A stretch of 64,000 nt of DNA. It comes from Corallococcus interemptor (GTDB lineage Bacteria; Myxococcota; Myxococcia; Myxococcales; Myxococcaceae). A program made the translations under genes and the position numbers. Below the pieces are notes generated by a model. It did not search any database, was not told the DNA's origin, and saw only the letters and a program-made list of their open reading frames with translations. Location: assembly GCF_003668875.1 (NCBI RefSeq), contig NZ_RAWM01000036.1, positions 1 to 64,000 of the forward strand, in the 5' to 3' direction. This document shows, piece by piece, positions 29,957 to 37,804 of the stretch (its first letter is position 1; each line of letters opens with the position of its first letter).

Positions 29957-30091
29957 ATGGACTCCCATAAGTACGAGCCGCCGCCGCCTGGCATGAAGTG
30001 GATTTTCCGGGCCTGGATTCGGGATCCCCGAACCGGGAAGCCGATCTATCCGCGGAATGCTCGGGTCTGGAAGCTGGCCGTCCCCATCTAG
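29957..30091 (+). CDS. 44-residue Pro/Trp/Arg-rich protein
   Basis: Begins MDSHKYEPPPPGMKWIFRAW and continues IRDPRTGKPIYPRNARVWKL to the stop at 30089. GAAAGGAG stands 6 nt before the ATG and a strong terminator follows at 30183, making this an independent small transcription unit. The charge is strongly positive. The xDPRTGKxIYPRNAR portion looks like the small DNA- or RNA-associated proteins found in mobile elements, but no family can be named. Confidence 0.6.
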   Translation: MDSHKYEPPPPGMKWIFRAWIRDPRTGKPIYPRNARVWKLAVPI

Positions 30092-30182
30092 TCCTTACCG
30101 ACTGATGCGGCCGTTTCCACTGGCGCGTGCGCCACACGCTAGCTCTCCCGCTTCTGTCGGTGAGCGCTGCCACGAGTAATCC

Positions 30183-30218
30183 CCCGCTGCGTACCGGCGT
30201 ACGCAGCGGGTTCTCTTT
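30183..30218 (+). terminator. Rho-independent terminator after the 44-codon gene
   Basis: Stem CCCGCTGCGTAC (30183-30194) pairs with GTACGCAGCGGG (30199-30210) around a CGGC loop, followed by TTCTCTTT. Confidence 0.8.
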
Positions 30219-30267
30219 GACGGTTCTCGCAGAGCCTGCCCCTTGCTGGGCAGGCACAGGTACTTCC

Positions 30268-30735
30268 ATGTCCAATCGCAAGACTCACACCGTCGTCGGC
30301 GGCATCGCCGGCGGCACCTTCGCTTTCGCCCTTGCACCTTCCGGTCAGTCCGGTGCCAACACCGCTGCCGAGGTTCTGGGTGGTGTTCTGGGCGGAGTCC
30401 TCGGCTCGCGGATGCCCGACATCATCGAGCCGGCCATCCACTCCCACCACCGCAGCACCTTCCACAGCCTGACTACCGCCAGCGCCGTGACCTACGGGGC
30501 GCTGCAGAAGAAGGTCGATCTGCCGGCCATGCTGCGGAACGAGGCAGCCCTGGTTCACCAGCGTGTTGCTGCGACCCAGGCCAACGGAAACTCGGCGTTC
30601 CTCGACCAGTTGCTGGAGCTGTTCCTCCACTTCTTGGCAGGCGCAGCCGCCGGCACGGCGGCCGGCTACGTGTCCCATTTGGCGTGTGACGCGACCACCC
30701 CGCGGAGCATCCCTCTGTTCACGCGTGGCTTCTGA
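30268..30735 (+). CDS. Small membrane protein resembling YdjM-type metal-dependent hydrolases
   Basis: 155 residues from MSNRKTHTVVGGIAGGTFAF. A first hydrophobic stretch with HTVVGG is followed by VLGGVLGSRMPDIIEPAIHS and HHRSTFHSLTT (~45-70), the D-x-x-E...HHR...FHS pattern of the LexA-controlled inner-membrane hydrolase family. A second membrane segment is FLHFLAGAAAGTAAGYVSHL, and VSHLACDATTPRSIPLF gives the H-x4-D motif. Activity is unproven in the family. Flanked by terminators on both sides. Confidence 0.7.
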   Translation: MSNRKTHTVVGGIAGGTFAFALAPSGQSGANTAAEVLGGVLGGVLGSRMPDIIEPAIHSHHRSTFHSLTTASAVTYGALQKKVDLPAMLRNEAALVHQRVAATQANGNSAFLDQLLELFLHFLAGAAAGTAAGYVSHLACDATTPRSIPLFTRGF

Positions 30736-30743
30736 AAACCTCC

Positions 30744-30782
30744 GGAGCCCGTGCTGCCATCAGCCGGGCTCCCTTCTCTTTA
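30744..30782 (+). terminator. Rho-independent terminator after the YdjM-like gene
   Basis: Stem GGAGCCCG (30744-30751) pairs with CGGGCTCC (30765-30772), followed by CTTCTCTTTA. Confidence 0.7.
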
Positions 30783-30796
30783 CACGGTAAACCAAC

Positions 30797-31069
30797 ATGA
30801 ATCGTTTCATCTTCAGCTACGACATCCACGGCCCTCACCGCGACTTCAAGGACAGGTGCATCAAGAACGGATTCTTTGACGCCTTGTTCTTGGCAGATGG
30901 CAGGAAATGGATGCTCCCCAACACTACGCTCATCGGCTGGTTCGCCGACAGAGCTGCTGCGGAGCGTATGTTCGACGCGTTGGCAGCCCAGTCCGGTGTC
31001 AACATCACGAAGGTCCTCATCGCAGCTTGCGATGTCCCTCTGTTGGGCAGCGACGAACTGGCCCTCTAA
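30797..31069 (+). CDS. Small ferredoxin-fold protein, Cas2/SinR-like
   Basis: 90 residues. MNRFIFSYDIHGPHRDFKDR opens with a beta strand ending in Asp, as in Cas2-like nucleases; TTLIGWFADRAAAERMFDAL and NITKVLIAACDVP fit the remaining helix and strands of a beta-alpha-beta-beta-alpha-beta fold. No CRISPR array or other cas gene is nearby, so this is a stand-alone Cas2-like or VapD-like protein. Assignment rests on pattern only. A very strong terminator follows. Confidence 0.55.
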   Translation: MNRFIFSYDIHGPHRDFKDRCIKNGFFDALFLADGRKWMLPNTTLIGWFADRAAAERMFDALAAQSGVNITKVLIAACDVPLLGSDELAL

Positions 31070-31116
31070 GGCCGTTGCTCAGCCGGCTCACCGACGCCGG
31101 TCCCTGAAACGACGAA

Positions 31117-31153
31117 GGGCCTCACTCCACAGGGAGTGAGGCCCTTTTGTTTT
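31117..31153 (+). terminator. Strong Rho-independent terminator
   Basis: A 12-bp perfect stem, GGGCCTCACTCC (31117-31128) with GGAGTGAGGCCC (31133-31144), loop ACAG, followed by TTTTGTTTT. Confidence 0.93.
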
Positions 31154-31183
31154 GGGAGCACCGTGCGGTGGCCGCCAGGCGGG

Positions 31184-31723
31184 CTACGCCGCGTTGGACA
31201 CGATTACGGGACCATGCCGCCACCGGTTCTCATGAATATTGAACTCGAGGCCGGCAGGGCCACGCATGTTCTTGTCCTTGTTGACCCCTTCGAAGTTCTT
31301 GAACGGCTCTTCCTCGAAGCTGTTGTCGTATGCGTCGTACGACTTGAGTCGCAGTCGCATGAGGACGGTCATCCGAAGAAGGAGCTCGTTCGACCAGCCC
31401 ATCTCGAGTCTTTCGTTCTCCCAGCGGGACACCGTCTCGGCACTCACACCGACCTGCTTCGCGTAGTCGACGCCTGAGTAACCCAGGTGCTTCCGCAGAA
31501 ATCGGATCTCCTTCCCGGTGAGCAGACTTGGCTTGAGCGCTAGGGTGCGCGCAATGCTGGCGTTCAGCACTTGCGGATGCGGCACCACGTAAGTTCGCGC
31601 GTGGCACACCTGACACTCACCAATCTCTGCGTCCTTCAGCAGGATGTTGTCGAGGCCGCACTCGCTATACAGGCGGTCTTCTCGACGAAACTCCAGGGGG
31701 CCATTGCAGTGAGCGCACTTCAT
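31184..31723 (-). CDS. MqsA/YgiT-type antitoxin: zinc-binding domain plus HTH
   Basis: 179 residues from MKCAHCNGPLEFRREDRLYS. Zinc ligands: CAHC at 3-6 and CQVC near 38-41. The XRE-type HTH is LTGKEIRFLRKHLGYSGVDY followed by VGVSAETVSRWENERLEMG (~70-115). Its ATG overlaps the stop of the DUF4258 gene by 4 nt. In MqsRA-like systems the antitoxin binds its own operator through the HTH and neutralises the toxin. The C-terminal ~50 residues (DNSFEEEPFKNFEG onward) are extra compared with typical antitoxins. Confidence 0.82.
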   Translation of the reverse strand: MKCAHCNGPLEFRREDRLYSECGLDNILLKDAEIGECQVCHARTYVVPHPQVLNASIARTLALKPSLLTGKEIRFLRKHLGYSGVDYAKQVGVSAETVSRWENERLEMGWSNELLLRMTVLMRLRLKSYDAYDNSFEEEPFKNFEGVNKDKNMRGPAGLEFNIHENRWRHGPVIVSNAA

Positions 31724-32004
31724 TGTTTTCTCCACCCGCCAACAACCTGGATTACTTTCTCCTCGGGGAACGAGACGACAACGCACATCCGCTGCGTCTC
31801 CACGAAGTATCGGTAGGTGTCGCCATCGAGTTTCGGTTCTTGTTCGATGTCTCCACAGCGGAGGACGTTTTCAACGTCTAGCGAGGACATACGACTCCTC
31901 TCGAACACGGCCCAGACACGATCCGTGTACAACATGTACCCCTGGTCCAGCAGGGTCCGGACGCGCTCCATGGCTTCTGTGCGGCTCAACGCCTGTATCG
32001 GCAC
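31720..32004 (-). CDS. DUF4258 (MqsR-like) putative toxin
   Basis: 94 residues from a GTG at 32004. MSSLDVENVLRCGDIEQEPK (residues ~39-58), then DTYRYFVETQRMCVVVSFPE and VIQVVGGWRK match the DUF4258 fold, a compact RelE/MqsR-type barrel. In the family this is the RNase toxin of a toxin-first operon, the same order as here. The operon is preceded by several palindromes that look like operators. Confidence 0.78.
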   Translation of the reverse strand: MPIQALSRTEAMERVRTLLDQGYMLYTDRVWAVFERSRMSSLDVENVLRCGDIEQEPKLDGDTYRYFVETQRMCVVVSFPEEKVIQVVGGWRKQ

Positions 32005-32040
32005 CGCATTCCCCCATGCGCATCACCTCGCGTACGGAAA

Positions 32041-32152
32041 CTTGACTATACATCAAGGCCTATACACAGGAATTGCGGGTTCCCGCAAGGGGGTAAAAAT
32101 TCCTCGAATCAGGATCGAACTGACTCATGCATAAGTTCGAATCGATTCGAAC
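32041..32152. promoter_or_regulatory. Operator/promoter region of the DUF4258-MqsA-like operon
   Basis: Three palindromes stand in an AT-rich patch: CTTGACTATACATCAAG (32041-32057), TTGCGGGTTCCCGCAA (32073-32088; 7-bp arms) and the perfect 18-mer GTTCGAATCGATTCGAAC (32135-32152). On the minus strand TTGCGG and TATAGG are 18 nt apart and could be -35 and -10 elements, with the second palindrome covering the -35 and adjoining spacer. This fits an autoregulated toxin-antitoxin promoter. The rest of 32153-32374 is AT-rich and non-coding. Confidence 0.65.
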
Positions 32153-32374
32153 CAATGCGAAAAATCGTATAAGTACCTGAAATTAAAGGCAAATTTTTGA
32201 CCGCTTAGCTACAGGTCGACTGAGCGAGGTAGCGGTCGGCTCCAGGCATTACACATTTACTGTAAGCGGCCTGACGGTGGTGTCAGACCCGAATGCTACC
32301 CTGCGGCCCCATGATGGGTAGGTCGTCGATGCTGAGAGACGGCCCTTATCGTCCCATCGGCGCATTGCCTCCGC

Positions 32375-34087
32375 TCATGGCCACCGCCACACGGCAGCCG
32401 CGGGGAGTTCTCGGGGCAGTACGACCGCTCCGCTCTTGGAACCTGGCTGCTTGGGAACCCGGCCATCCGGACCTCCCAGCACGATGCAGACCGGGTAGAC
32501 GCTCCCATCCGGCAGACGAGCTTCCGTGTAGCGCGTGATTACGGCCTCTTTATCCCCCTCGTAGATGCCTGGCCCCGTCCACAACCGGCCGTACAACAAC
32601 GTGCCGTCCGGAAGAGCTGGATCCGCCCAGGCGTAGCCGACGATGCGCCCCACGACGGGACCGTCCTGATAGGTGCCGAGCTGGCTTTGATCACCCGGCT
32701 GATTGATGTCGATGACGGCCTTGAGCTCCTTGCGGAGCTTGAGGCGCTGGAACATGGCCTGCGTCGAAGCCTCCGGGCAGCTCACATCGGTTTCAGGCCG
32801 AGTAGGCACACTCGGGCAGGCAAGCCCGGCCGTGGCGCACACCCACGCAGCAACGTGCCGGGACAGGGGAAAGCGCCGGAGGGCGGAGACGATGGAGGAG
32901 GGCACGAGCGAACTTCCTTTCTCTGATGGGGGCGCGAGCATGCTGAGCGCTAGCCACAGGGCCAGAAAAACCGCCAGTGCGCCACACAGCGCCCATGCCA
33001 CTGCGCGCCTGCGGGTCCGCCCTAGCCTTGGAGCCGCGGCACTGGATTGGGCGTCGGCCTCCAGATCCTCTTCTTCGGCAGCGAGCGGTTCCTCTGAGCG
33101 CTCCGTATCGCTCTCGGCCGACGTCTCCGAGGCGTTCACCTCTTCTGGCAACGGCTGCTCCAGGGAGATCTGCCACTCAGGCTTCCTCTTCTCCTTCGCT
33201 GCGTCCCAAAGGGCCTGCAGAAGGGCCTCAGCGTCGGCGTACCTGTCCTCGGGGCGCTTCGCGAGCAGCCGCATGGCGATGTCGCTCAGTGCTCGCGGCA
33301 CCCGCGGATTGAGGACGTAGGGGGCGGAAGGAACCTTCGTCGCGATGGCGAGGACGAGCTTGTCGTAGGGCAGCTTCGGATCGAAGGCGTAACCATCGGT
33401 GAGTGCCTCGTAGAGCAGCGCTCCCAATGCGTAGAGGTCGCCCGCGGGGCCAGGCTCGAAGGCTGCACCCTCTTTCCAGGAGCCTTCGGCCAGGAAGGTC
33501 AGTGACTCCGGAGGAAGGAGGTAGGGCGCGGTTGGGGGCACGCCCACCGTCAAGGTGACCATGCCTGGCTGCCGCGCCACGCCGAAGTCGATGAGGACCG
33601 GCTGCCCATCCTCCTTGCGGATGAGGACATTGGACCCCTTCAAGTCCCGGTGCCACAACTGTCGCCGGTGCAGCCGGTCGACGAGCCGCACCACTTCAGT
33701 GAAGACCTCCAGCAGCCGCGCGGCGGTGGGCTGCACCCTCCAGCACCACTCCGTGAACGTCTCCCCCTCCACGTAGTCCGTTACGAAGTAGAGGTAGCCG
33801 GACGGCCCCAGCCAGTGGTCCAGGGCATGAATCTTCAACCCGGTGTCGAAGGCCATGTGGATGGCGGCCTCGCGCGAAACACGGCCATCCGCGTCCTCTT
33901 CCTCCTGCTCATGCTGGCCCGCGGGCCGCAGAGCCACCTTCAGCGTGAAGGGCTGGCCAGGATGCTCCTCCCGCTCCACCTTGAAGAGCCGGCCCCCGCC
34001 GCCTCCTCCCAGCAGTTCGAGAATCTTCCAGGGCCCCACCTGGCTTCCGGGGGAGAGGTGGTCGGGATGAACGGGTGACGTCGTCAT
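32375..34087 (-). CDS. Transmembrane eukaryotic-like Ser/Thr protein kinase
   Basis: 570 residues. Kinase domain ~18-290: glycine loop LLGGGGGGRLFKVE, invariant lysine in FTLKVAL, catalytic loop WHRDLKGSNVLI, VLIDFGVAR, and a PESLTF-type activation-segment end; all catalytic residues are present. An acidic juxtamembrane linker leads to one TM helix (ALCGALAVFLALWLALSML, ~370). The ~180-residue C-terminal part has several cysteines and no known sensor fold. The next gene upstream encodes a DUF2381 protein, an arrangement common in Myxococcus. Confidence 0.92.
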   Translation of the reverse strand: MTTSPVHPDHLSPGSQVGPWKILELLGGGGGGRLFKVEREEHPGQPFTLKVALRPAGQHEQEEEDADGRVSREAAIHMAFDTGLKIHALDHWLGPSGYLYFVTDYVEGETFTEWCWRVQPTAARLLEVFTEVVRLVDRLHRRQLWHRDLKGSNVLIRKEDGQPVLIDFGVARQPGMVTLTVGVPPTAPYLLPPESLTFLAEGSWKEGAAFEPGPAGDLYALGALLYEALTDGYAFDPKLPYDKLVLAIATKVPSAPYVLNPRVPRALSDIAMRLLAKRPEDRYADAEALLQALWDAAKEKRKPEWQISLEQPLPEEVNASETSAESDTERSEEPLAAEEEDLEADAQSSAAAPRLGRTRRRAVAWALCGALAVFLALWLALSMLAPPSEKGSSLVPSSIVSALRRFPLSRHVAAWVCATAGLACPSVPTRPETDVSCPEASTQAMFQRLKLRKELKAVIDINQPGDQSQLGTYQDGPVVGRIVGYAWADPALPDGTLLYGRLWTGPGIYEGDKEAVITRYTEARLPDGSVYPVCIVLGGPDGRVPKQPGSKSGAVVLPRELPAAAVWRWP

Positions 34088-34112
34088 GGTCCTCTTCTCG
34101 TCCCTTTCTCAA

Positions 34113-35027
34113 TCACCGCAGCGCCGGCAGAGCCACACCGCTGATTCGCAGGACGCGGTCCCCAGAGGGGCTCGCAAGCTCCAGCCGCAGGTCCTCCGTG
34201 GGCTGCTCGGAAAGCGCCCCGGTTTCCACGAGCACGAGGCCCGCTTCACCCGGAGCGAGTTGGGGCTTCTCCATGCGTACGGACTTCACCGGAACGGGCT
34301 GGCCATTCAGGCGGAAGAGACGCACCCCTCCGGGACTCCACGGGCGCTGGCCCGGGAGGTTCACCACGCGCACCATCACCACGGCCCACGTGCTGGTCCG
34401 GTAGACCGCGCCAGTCTCCAGCTTGAGCCCGCTGGCATTTCCCGAAGGAGCAGCCGAGTCGAACCATTTGACGCCGACAGGTGAGTCCAGCATCCCGGAG
34501 AGGATGAGTCCTGAAGGCCCGCCTTCGCCGCACCGGCCTTGAAGCGCAGTGAGCTGAGCCTGCACCTGTGTCAGTTCCTGCTGAAGCGCCTCTGCGTTGC
34601 GCGCGCGGCGAAGGACTTCCACAGCCGCATCCACCTGCTCCCCAGCAGGGACGAGCACGAAGATGGCCTCTTGCGGAGCTGCCCCATCCGCGAAGCGGAC
34701 GGTGAGGAGAAGCCGCTCGTCATCGGCCAAGTCCACCTTGGGCTTGAAGGTGACGGTGCGCTCCTCCACCACGAAGCGCTCGAAGTGGGTGTCTCGCCCT
34801 TGCACAACGACGCTCTTGGGCAAGAGCTGCGAGTCGAACATGAGGGTGGTGAGCGTCCCCTTTGCAACCTGGACGGAAGCATCCACCGGACTCGCCAGTA
34901 GCGAGAGGGCGCGCTGCCGAAGCTGTCGAGGGGAAGGGGAGGGCTGCGCGGCGGCAGTTCCCGCCATCAACAGCACCAGCAGAAAGAGCCGGAATGAAAA
35001 GTAGGGCACGTCCGGAAGGACCTCCAA
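34113..35027 (-). CDS. DUF2381 family secreted protein
   Basis: 304 residues. A signal peptide (FRLFLLVLLMAGTAAAQP, cleavage after AAA) is followed by the DUF2381 pattern: strand-rich N-terminal part with GTLTTLMFDSQLLPKSVVVQ and HFERFVVEERTVTFKP, a short coiled segment (LRRARNAEALQQELTQVQAQ) and a second beta domain with VMVRVVNLPGQRPWSPGGVR. The family is a Myxococcus paralog group usually encoded next to Ser/Thr kinases; its role is unknown. It is likely co-transcribed with the kinase (25-bp gap). Confidence 0.82.
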   Translation of the reverse strand: MEVLPDVPYFSFRLFLLVLLMAGTAAAQPSPSPRQLRQRALSLLASPVDASVQVAKGTLTTLMFDSQLLPKSVVVQGRDTHFERFVVEERTVTFKPKVDLADDERLLLTVRFADGAAPQEAIFVLVPAGEQVDAAVEVLRRARNAEALQQELTQVQAQLTALQGRCGEGGPSGLILSGMLDSPVGVKWFDSAAPSGNASGLKLETGAVYRTSTWAVVMVRVVNLPGQRPWSPGGVRLFRLNGQPVPVKSVRMEKPQLAPGEAGLVLVETGALSEQPTEDLRLELASPSGDRVLRISGVALPALR

Positions 35028-35075
35028 GAAAGCAGCCCAACCAGGCTGCTCCCCAGCTATCGCCCCGGCCGCCGC

Positions 35076-35363
35076 CTACCGTCCCTTCGCCACCCTGAAC
35101 AACTCGACCGGATCCACCTCAAAGCCTTCGGCGATCCGCGCGATGGTGGTGAGGGTGAGGTTGACCTCTTCTCCCTCAACGCGCTGATAGACGCGCACCG
35201 TCATCCCGCAGCGGTGCGCGGCTTCCTCCTGGGTCCATTCCCTCTGCTGACGCAGACGACGTACGGCAGCCGCCAGCCGCTGCTGGAGGTCTCGGTACAC
35301 GGGGGACTCGTACTGCGCCGCCCGCTCGGGGCGGCGTCTTCTTTCGGCCTGGCGCCGCACCAT
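35076..35363 (-). CDS. XRE-family helix-turn-helix protein
   Basis: 95 residues. A basic N-terminus precedes LAAAVRRLRQQREWTQEEAA, HRCGMTVRVYQRVEGEEVN and LTTIARIAEGFEVDPVELF, a Cro/C1 HTH complete to its fifth helix. Probably regulates the kinase/DUF2381 pair encoded just downstream on the same strand. Confidence 0.87.
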   Translation of the reverse strand: MVRRQAERRRRPERAAQYESPVYRDLQQRLAAAVRRLRQQREWTQEEAAHRCGMTVRVYQRVEGEEVNLTLTTIARIAEGFEVDPVELFRVAKGR

Positions 35364-35493
35364 CTTGCGGCGGGACCGTAGGAGGGCCTACAACCACCCT
35401 ACCACGTCACTAGAGACGTGTCTTCTATGTCGTGTCGCCGAGCACGGCTCGAAGGCCGTGGAACGAGACGGCCTTTCGTTTCAGGAGCGGGTG

Positions 35494-36033
35494 ATGGCGC
35501 TGGTGAAGTGCAGGGAGTGCGGCAACGACGTGGCGACTTCCGCGGCGGCCTGCCCCAAGTGCGGCGCGCCCGTCCGCCGGCAGCTTCTCACCACGCGGAA
35601 CATCCTCCTCGCCTTCTGCGCCTTGGGCCTGTGCTACGTCGGCTCCTGCGTCGCCCTCAACCTGGCGGACACGTCGGGCAGGGCTGCCAAGCCCACCAGT
35701 GCCACCGGGGAGCCCAAGCAGGTGGACATCGGCCCCTTCCTCCGGGCGTACGCCTCGAACGAACTGCTCGCGGATGCCAACTACCGCGGGCACCTCATCA
35801 AGACGTCTGGCTGGGCGGAGGGCCGGGGGCGAGACCCTCTCGGGAACGTATTCCTCGTCCTCGCTTCCGCCAGCAGCACCGAGCCTACCAAGCTCCACTG
35901 CTTCATCCCCGAACAGCACGTCGAGAAGGTGGCTAACCTCTCCCGAGGCGCCCACATCACCATCCGCGGGCGTGTGTCCGGGCTGGCTGCGGACAAAGTC
36001 GTCGTTACCGGCTGCGAGCTCGTCGACCAGTAG
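35494..36033 (+). CDS. Zinc-ribbon, single-TM, OB-fold-like protein
   Basis: 179 residues from MALVKCRECGNDVATSAAAC; CAGGAGCGG precedes this ATG, which was preferred over an earlier in-frame start. CREC and CPKC form a zinc ribbon (6-24). One TM helix is NILLAFCALGLCYVGSCVAL (~35-55). The rest (VDIGPFLRAYASNELLADAN; THIRGRVSGL-like end, ITIRGRVSGLAADKVVVTGC) matches the tRNA_anti-like OB fold of exported or periplasmic proteins. Function unknown. Confidence 0.75.
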   Translation: MALVKCRECGNDVATSAAACPKCGAPVRRQLLTTRNILLAFCALGLCYVGSCVALNLADTSGRAAKPTSATGEPKQVDIGPFLRAYASNELLADANYRGHLIKTSGWAEGRGRDPLGNVFLVLASASSTEPTKLHCFIPEQHVEKVANLSRGAHITIRGRVSGLAADKVVVTGCELVDQ

Positions 36034-36245
36034 CTGGCATCACATGCACCGATTGGGGCTGACTTTCACAGCGCGTGCCTCAATCCACGAGGCAGTCAGG
36101 CGTAAAAGTTTGCCACTGTCTATTCGCGCTCGAAATTCAAGCGCCAATGGCAGTATGCATTCAAGAGTGATCGAAAGTTAACATCGGGAGCCTTCCCGAC
36201 CAACTCTTTGCGGGCCAACGATTCTCTTGGCCCGAACTCACAGGA

Positions 36246-36285
36246 TAAAAAAAGAAGGCCGGGCCATTCTGGCCCCGGCCCTGGC
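36246..36285 (-). terminator. Rho-independent terminator for minus-strand transcripts
   Basis: On the minus strand GGCCGGGGCC, loop AGAAT, GGCCCGGCC is followed by TTCTTTTTTT. No minus-strand gene ends directly before it, so it may end a small RNA or the 36737-36991 unit. The rest of the gap 36034-36414 holds nothing recognisable. Confidence 0.75.
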
Positions 36286-36414
36286 GAGATGGCTGGCACC
36301 ACCTCAGCCTTGAACAGCGGTTCTCCGTATTGGCGGAGCGCGTTCTAGTGCAACCATCCCATCCTCGCAGGTGGTGCGCGACACGTCAATGCGGGCTCCG
36401 CTGAATGGGCCTGC

Positions 36415-36651
36415 ATGTTCACACTCATCGAATTGACGTCCAATCTCACTCCCCTTGTCTGCCCCCATACCCTCCGGATGTTGGACGTACCGAAGCTGGT
36501 GCTCCCGCTACGGCCAGCCACGCTGAAGGCTCAGTTCGGATTCCCGATCCCTCGGCGACAGGCAGCGACTCCCGTCATGGCCGAGTACAGGCGACTCAAG
36601 AAGCTGCTTGCTGAAACGGAGCTGGATACGGTCGTCGCTGAGCTGCTCTGA
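36415..36651 (+). CDS. Small hypothetical protein
   Basis: 78 residues, MFTLIELTSNLTPLVCPHTL to AEYRRLKKLLAETELDTVVA. The C-terminal part reads like a real amphipathic helix, and a hairpin follows at 36694, but there is no clear ribosome site and no family resemblance, so this could be a chance frame. Confidence 0.35.
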   Translation: MFTLIELTSNLTPLVCPHTLRMLDVPKLVLPLRPATLKAQFGFPIPRRQAATPVMAEYRRLKKLLAETELDTVVAELL

Positions 36652-36693
36652 CCGTCTTTGCGTGCCTGTGGCCAGGTAGCGGCTCAGGGTAGG

Positions 36694-36727
36694 GAGCCGC
36701 CCCGGCGATGTCTGACCGGGGCGGCTC
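36694..36727. terminator. Hairpin between convergent small genes
   Basis: Perfect 12-bp stem, GAGCCGCCCCGG with CCGGGGCGGCTC, 10-nt loop, directly after the stop of the minus-strand gene at 36737 and after the plus-strand frame ending 36651. No U-tract on either side, so termination efficiency is uncertain. Confidence 0.6.
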
Positions 36728-36736
36728 GTAGTTGTC

Positions 36737-36991
36737 CTACTGGGCCTGCGGCGCGGTGCATGCCGCAGGGGACTCCTCCTGAAGATGCGACGCAGTGCTT
36801 TCGTGGCAGTGCCAGGTGAAGTTCTGCGTCGCCTCGTTTCCGCCCCACTTGTGGACCGTGGACGCCATTCCCCCAGTCGAATTGGCGAGGCTGAAGACCA
36901 AGGCAACGACAGGCAGCCACCGGCGCCGAACCTTCAGCCAGAAACGGCGAGAGGAGAAATGCCGGGAAACATCGTTTTGCACTTCATTCAT
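36737..36991 (-). CDS. Small secreted or membrane-anchored protein
   Basis: 84 residues from MNEVQNDVSRHFSSRRFWLK. AAAGGAG lies 7 nt upstream of the ATG. A strongly basic region (RRFWLKVRRRW) precedes a hydrophobic segment LPVVALVFSLANSTGGMA, a typical signal peptide with possible cleavage at MAS; the mature part (about 45 residues, two Cys, HKWGGNEATQNFTWHCH) is short. Upstream stand three copies of a CATCATGCAGCGC-bearing repeat. No family recognised. Confidence 0.6.
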   Translation of the reverse strand: MNEVQNDVSRHFSSRRFWLKVRRRWLPVVALVFSLANSTGGMASTVHKWGGNEATQNFTWHCHESTASHLQEESPAACTAPQAQ

Positions 36992-37033
36992 CGTGAAACT
37001 CCTTTGTTCTTCGGGTTTGGTGGTCCAAATCGG

Positions 37034-37290
37034 CATCATGCAGCGCCGAGATGGGGTTCAATTTCGAAGGGAAGTTGGAGGGCACCTCCTCGGCACTGAG
37101 CATCATCCCGCGACAAAACGCCGCTTCCTGGCGGCGGGCTCTCCCCATCATGCAGCGCCGAGATGGGGTCCAATTTCGAAGGGAGATGGAGAGCATTTCC
37201 CTCATCATTCCGCAGACCAACGGCGCTCGATGACGGGCGCTCCCCATCATGCAGCACTGAGAAATGTATCGATTCAGATGGGCCCTCGAA
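37034..37290. repeat. Three tandem CATCATGCAGCGC-type repeats upstream of a small secreted protein gene
   Basis: Units begin at 37034, 37146 and 37245 (112 and 99 bp apart). The first two share CATCATGCAGCGCCGAGATG and GTTCAATTTCGAAGG / GTCCAATTTCGAAGG; the third is diverged (CATCATGCAGCACTGAG) and continues with ATTCAGATGGGCC and TCGAAGGGCGCAG. They lie immediately upstream of the minus-strand gene starting at 36991. Related units recur at 37805 and 37892 upstream of the next small minus-strand gene. Confidence 0.8.
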
Positions 37291-37503
37291 GGGCGCAGTC
37301 CCTCCGCCACGCTCATCCCACGGGGATGATGTGCGCCAAGATTGGTCGGCTCTCCGGGGACGAAGGCGTCCCTGCTGAGGAGTACCTAATAAGGCCTGCG
37401 CAAATGACAACTTCCAACATGGTGAAGCGGTCCATCTCCACTGCGCGAGGCGAGGCGTCTCAGAGCCTTCGTTGCCGCATCTTCAGCCACGAAGGCCCGC
37501 CTC

Positions 37504-37710
37504 CTACCTACGCTTCCTCTTCCGTGGATTCTCCGGTGGAGGGGCCATCGTCTTCATCAGCATCATGTCCCAGGCTTTGCTGATCATCCTCTCCCGCCAC
37601 CAGATGAAGCAGACCAGGAAGAAGACCAGGGCAATGAGCGGGTTCTGCGCAGCGAGTTTAGTGACGGTAACTGCAACGTTGGTGTCCAAGGGGTACTCCT
37701 TGTGCGTCAT
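37504..37710 (-). CDS. Small single-TM protein, holin-like in size
   Basis: 68 residues from MTHKEYPLDTNVAVTVTKLA (a GTG two codons earlier is possible). One TM helix, NPLIALVFFLVCFIWWRER, is followed by a basic tail ending NPRKRKRR. Topology recalls BhlA/UviB bacteriocin-holin-like proteins, but without sequence motifs this is only a suggestion. Preceded by two copies of the CATCATGCAGCGC repeat. Confidence 0.55.
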   Translation of the reverse strand: MTHKEYPLDTNVAVTVTKLAAQNPLIALVFFLVCFIWWRERMISKAWDMMLMKTMAPPPENPRKRKRR

Positions 37711-37804
37711 GCGCACGGAAAGTCGTGGTTGATGAGGGACTGACTGGGGTGGTTGTGAATGAAGTTCGAAGCGCCATTTGCAGAGGGAAGCTCGTGCATG
37801 CCCG

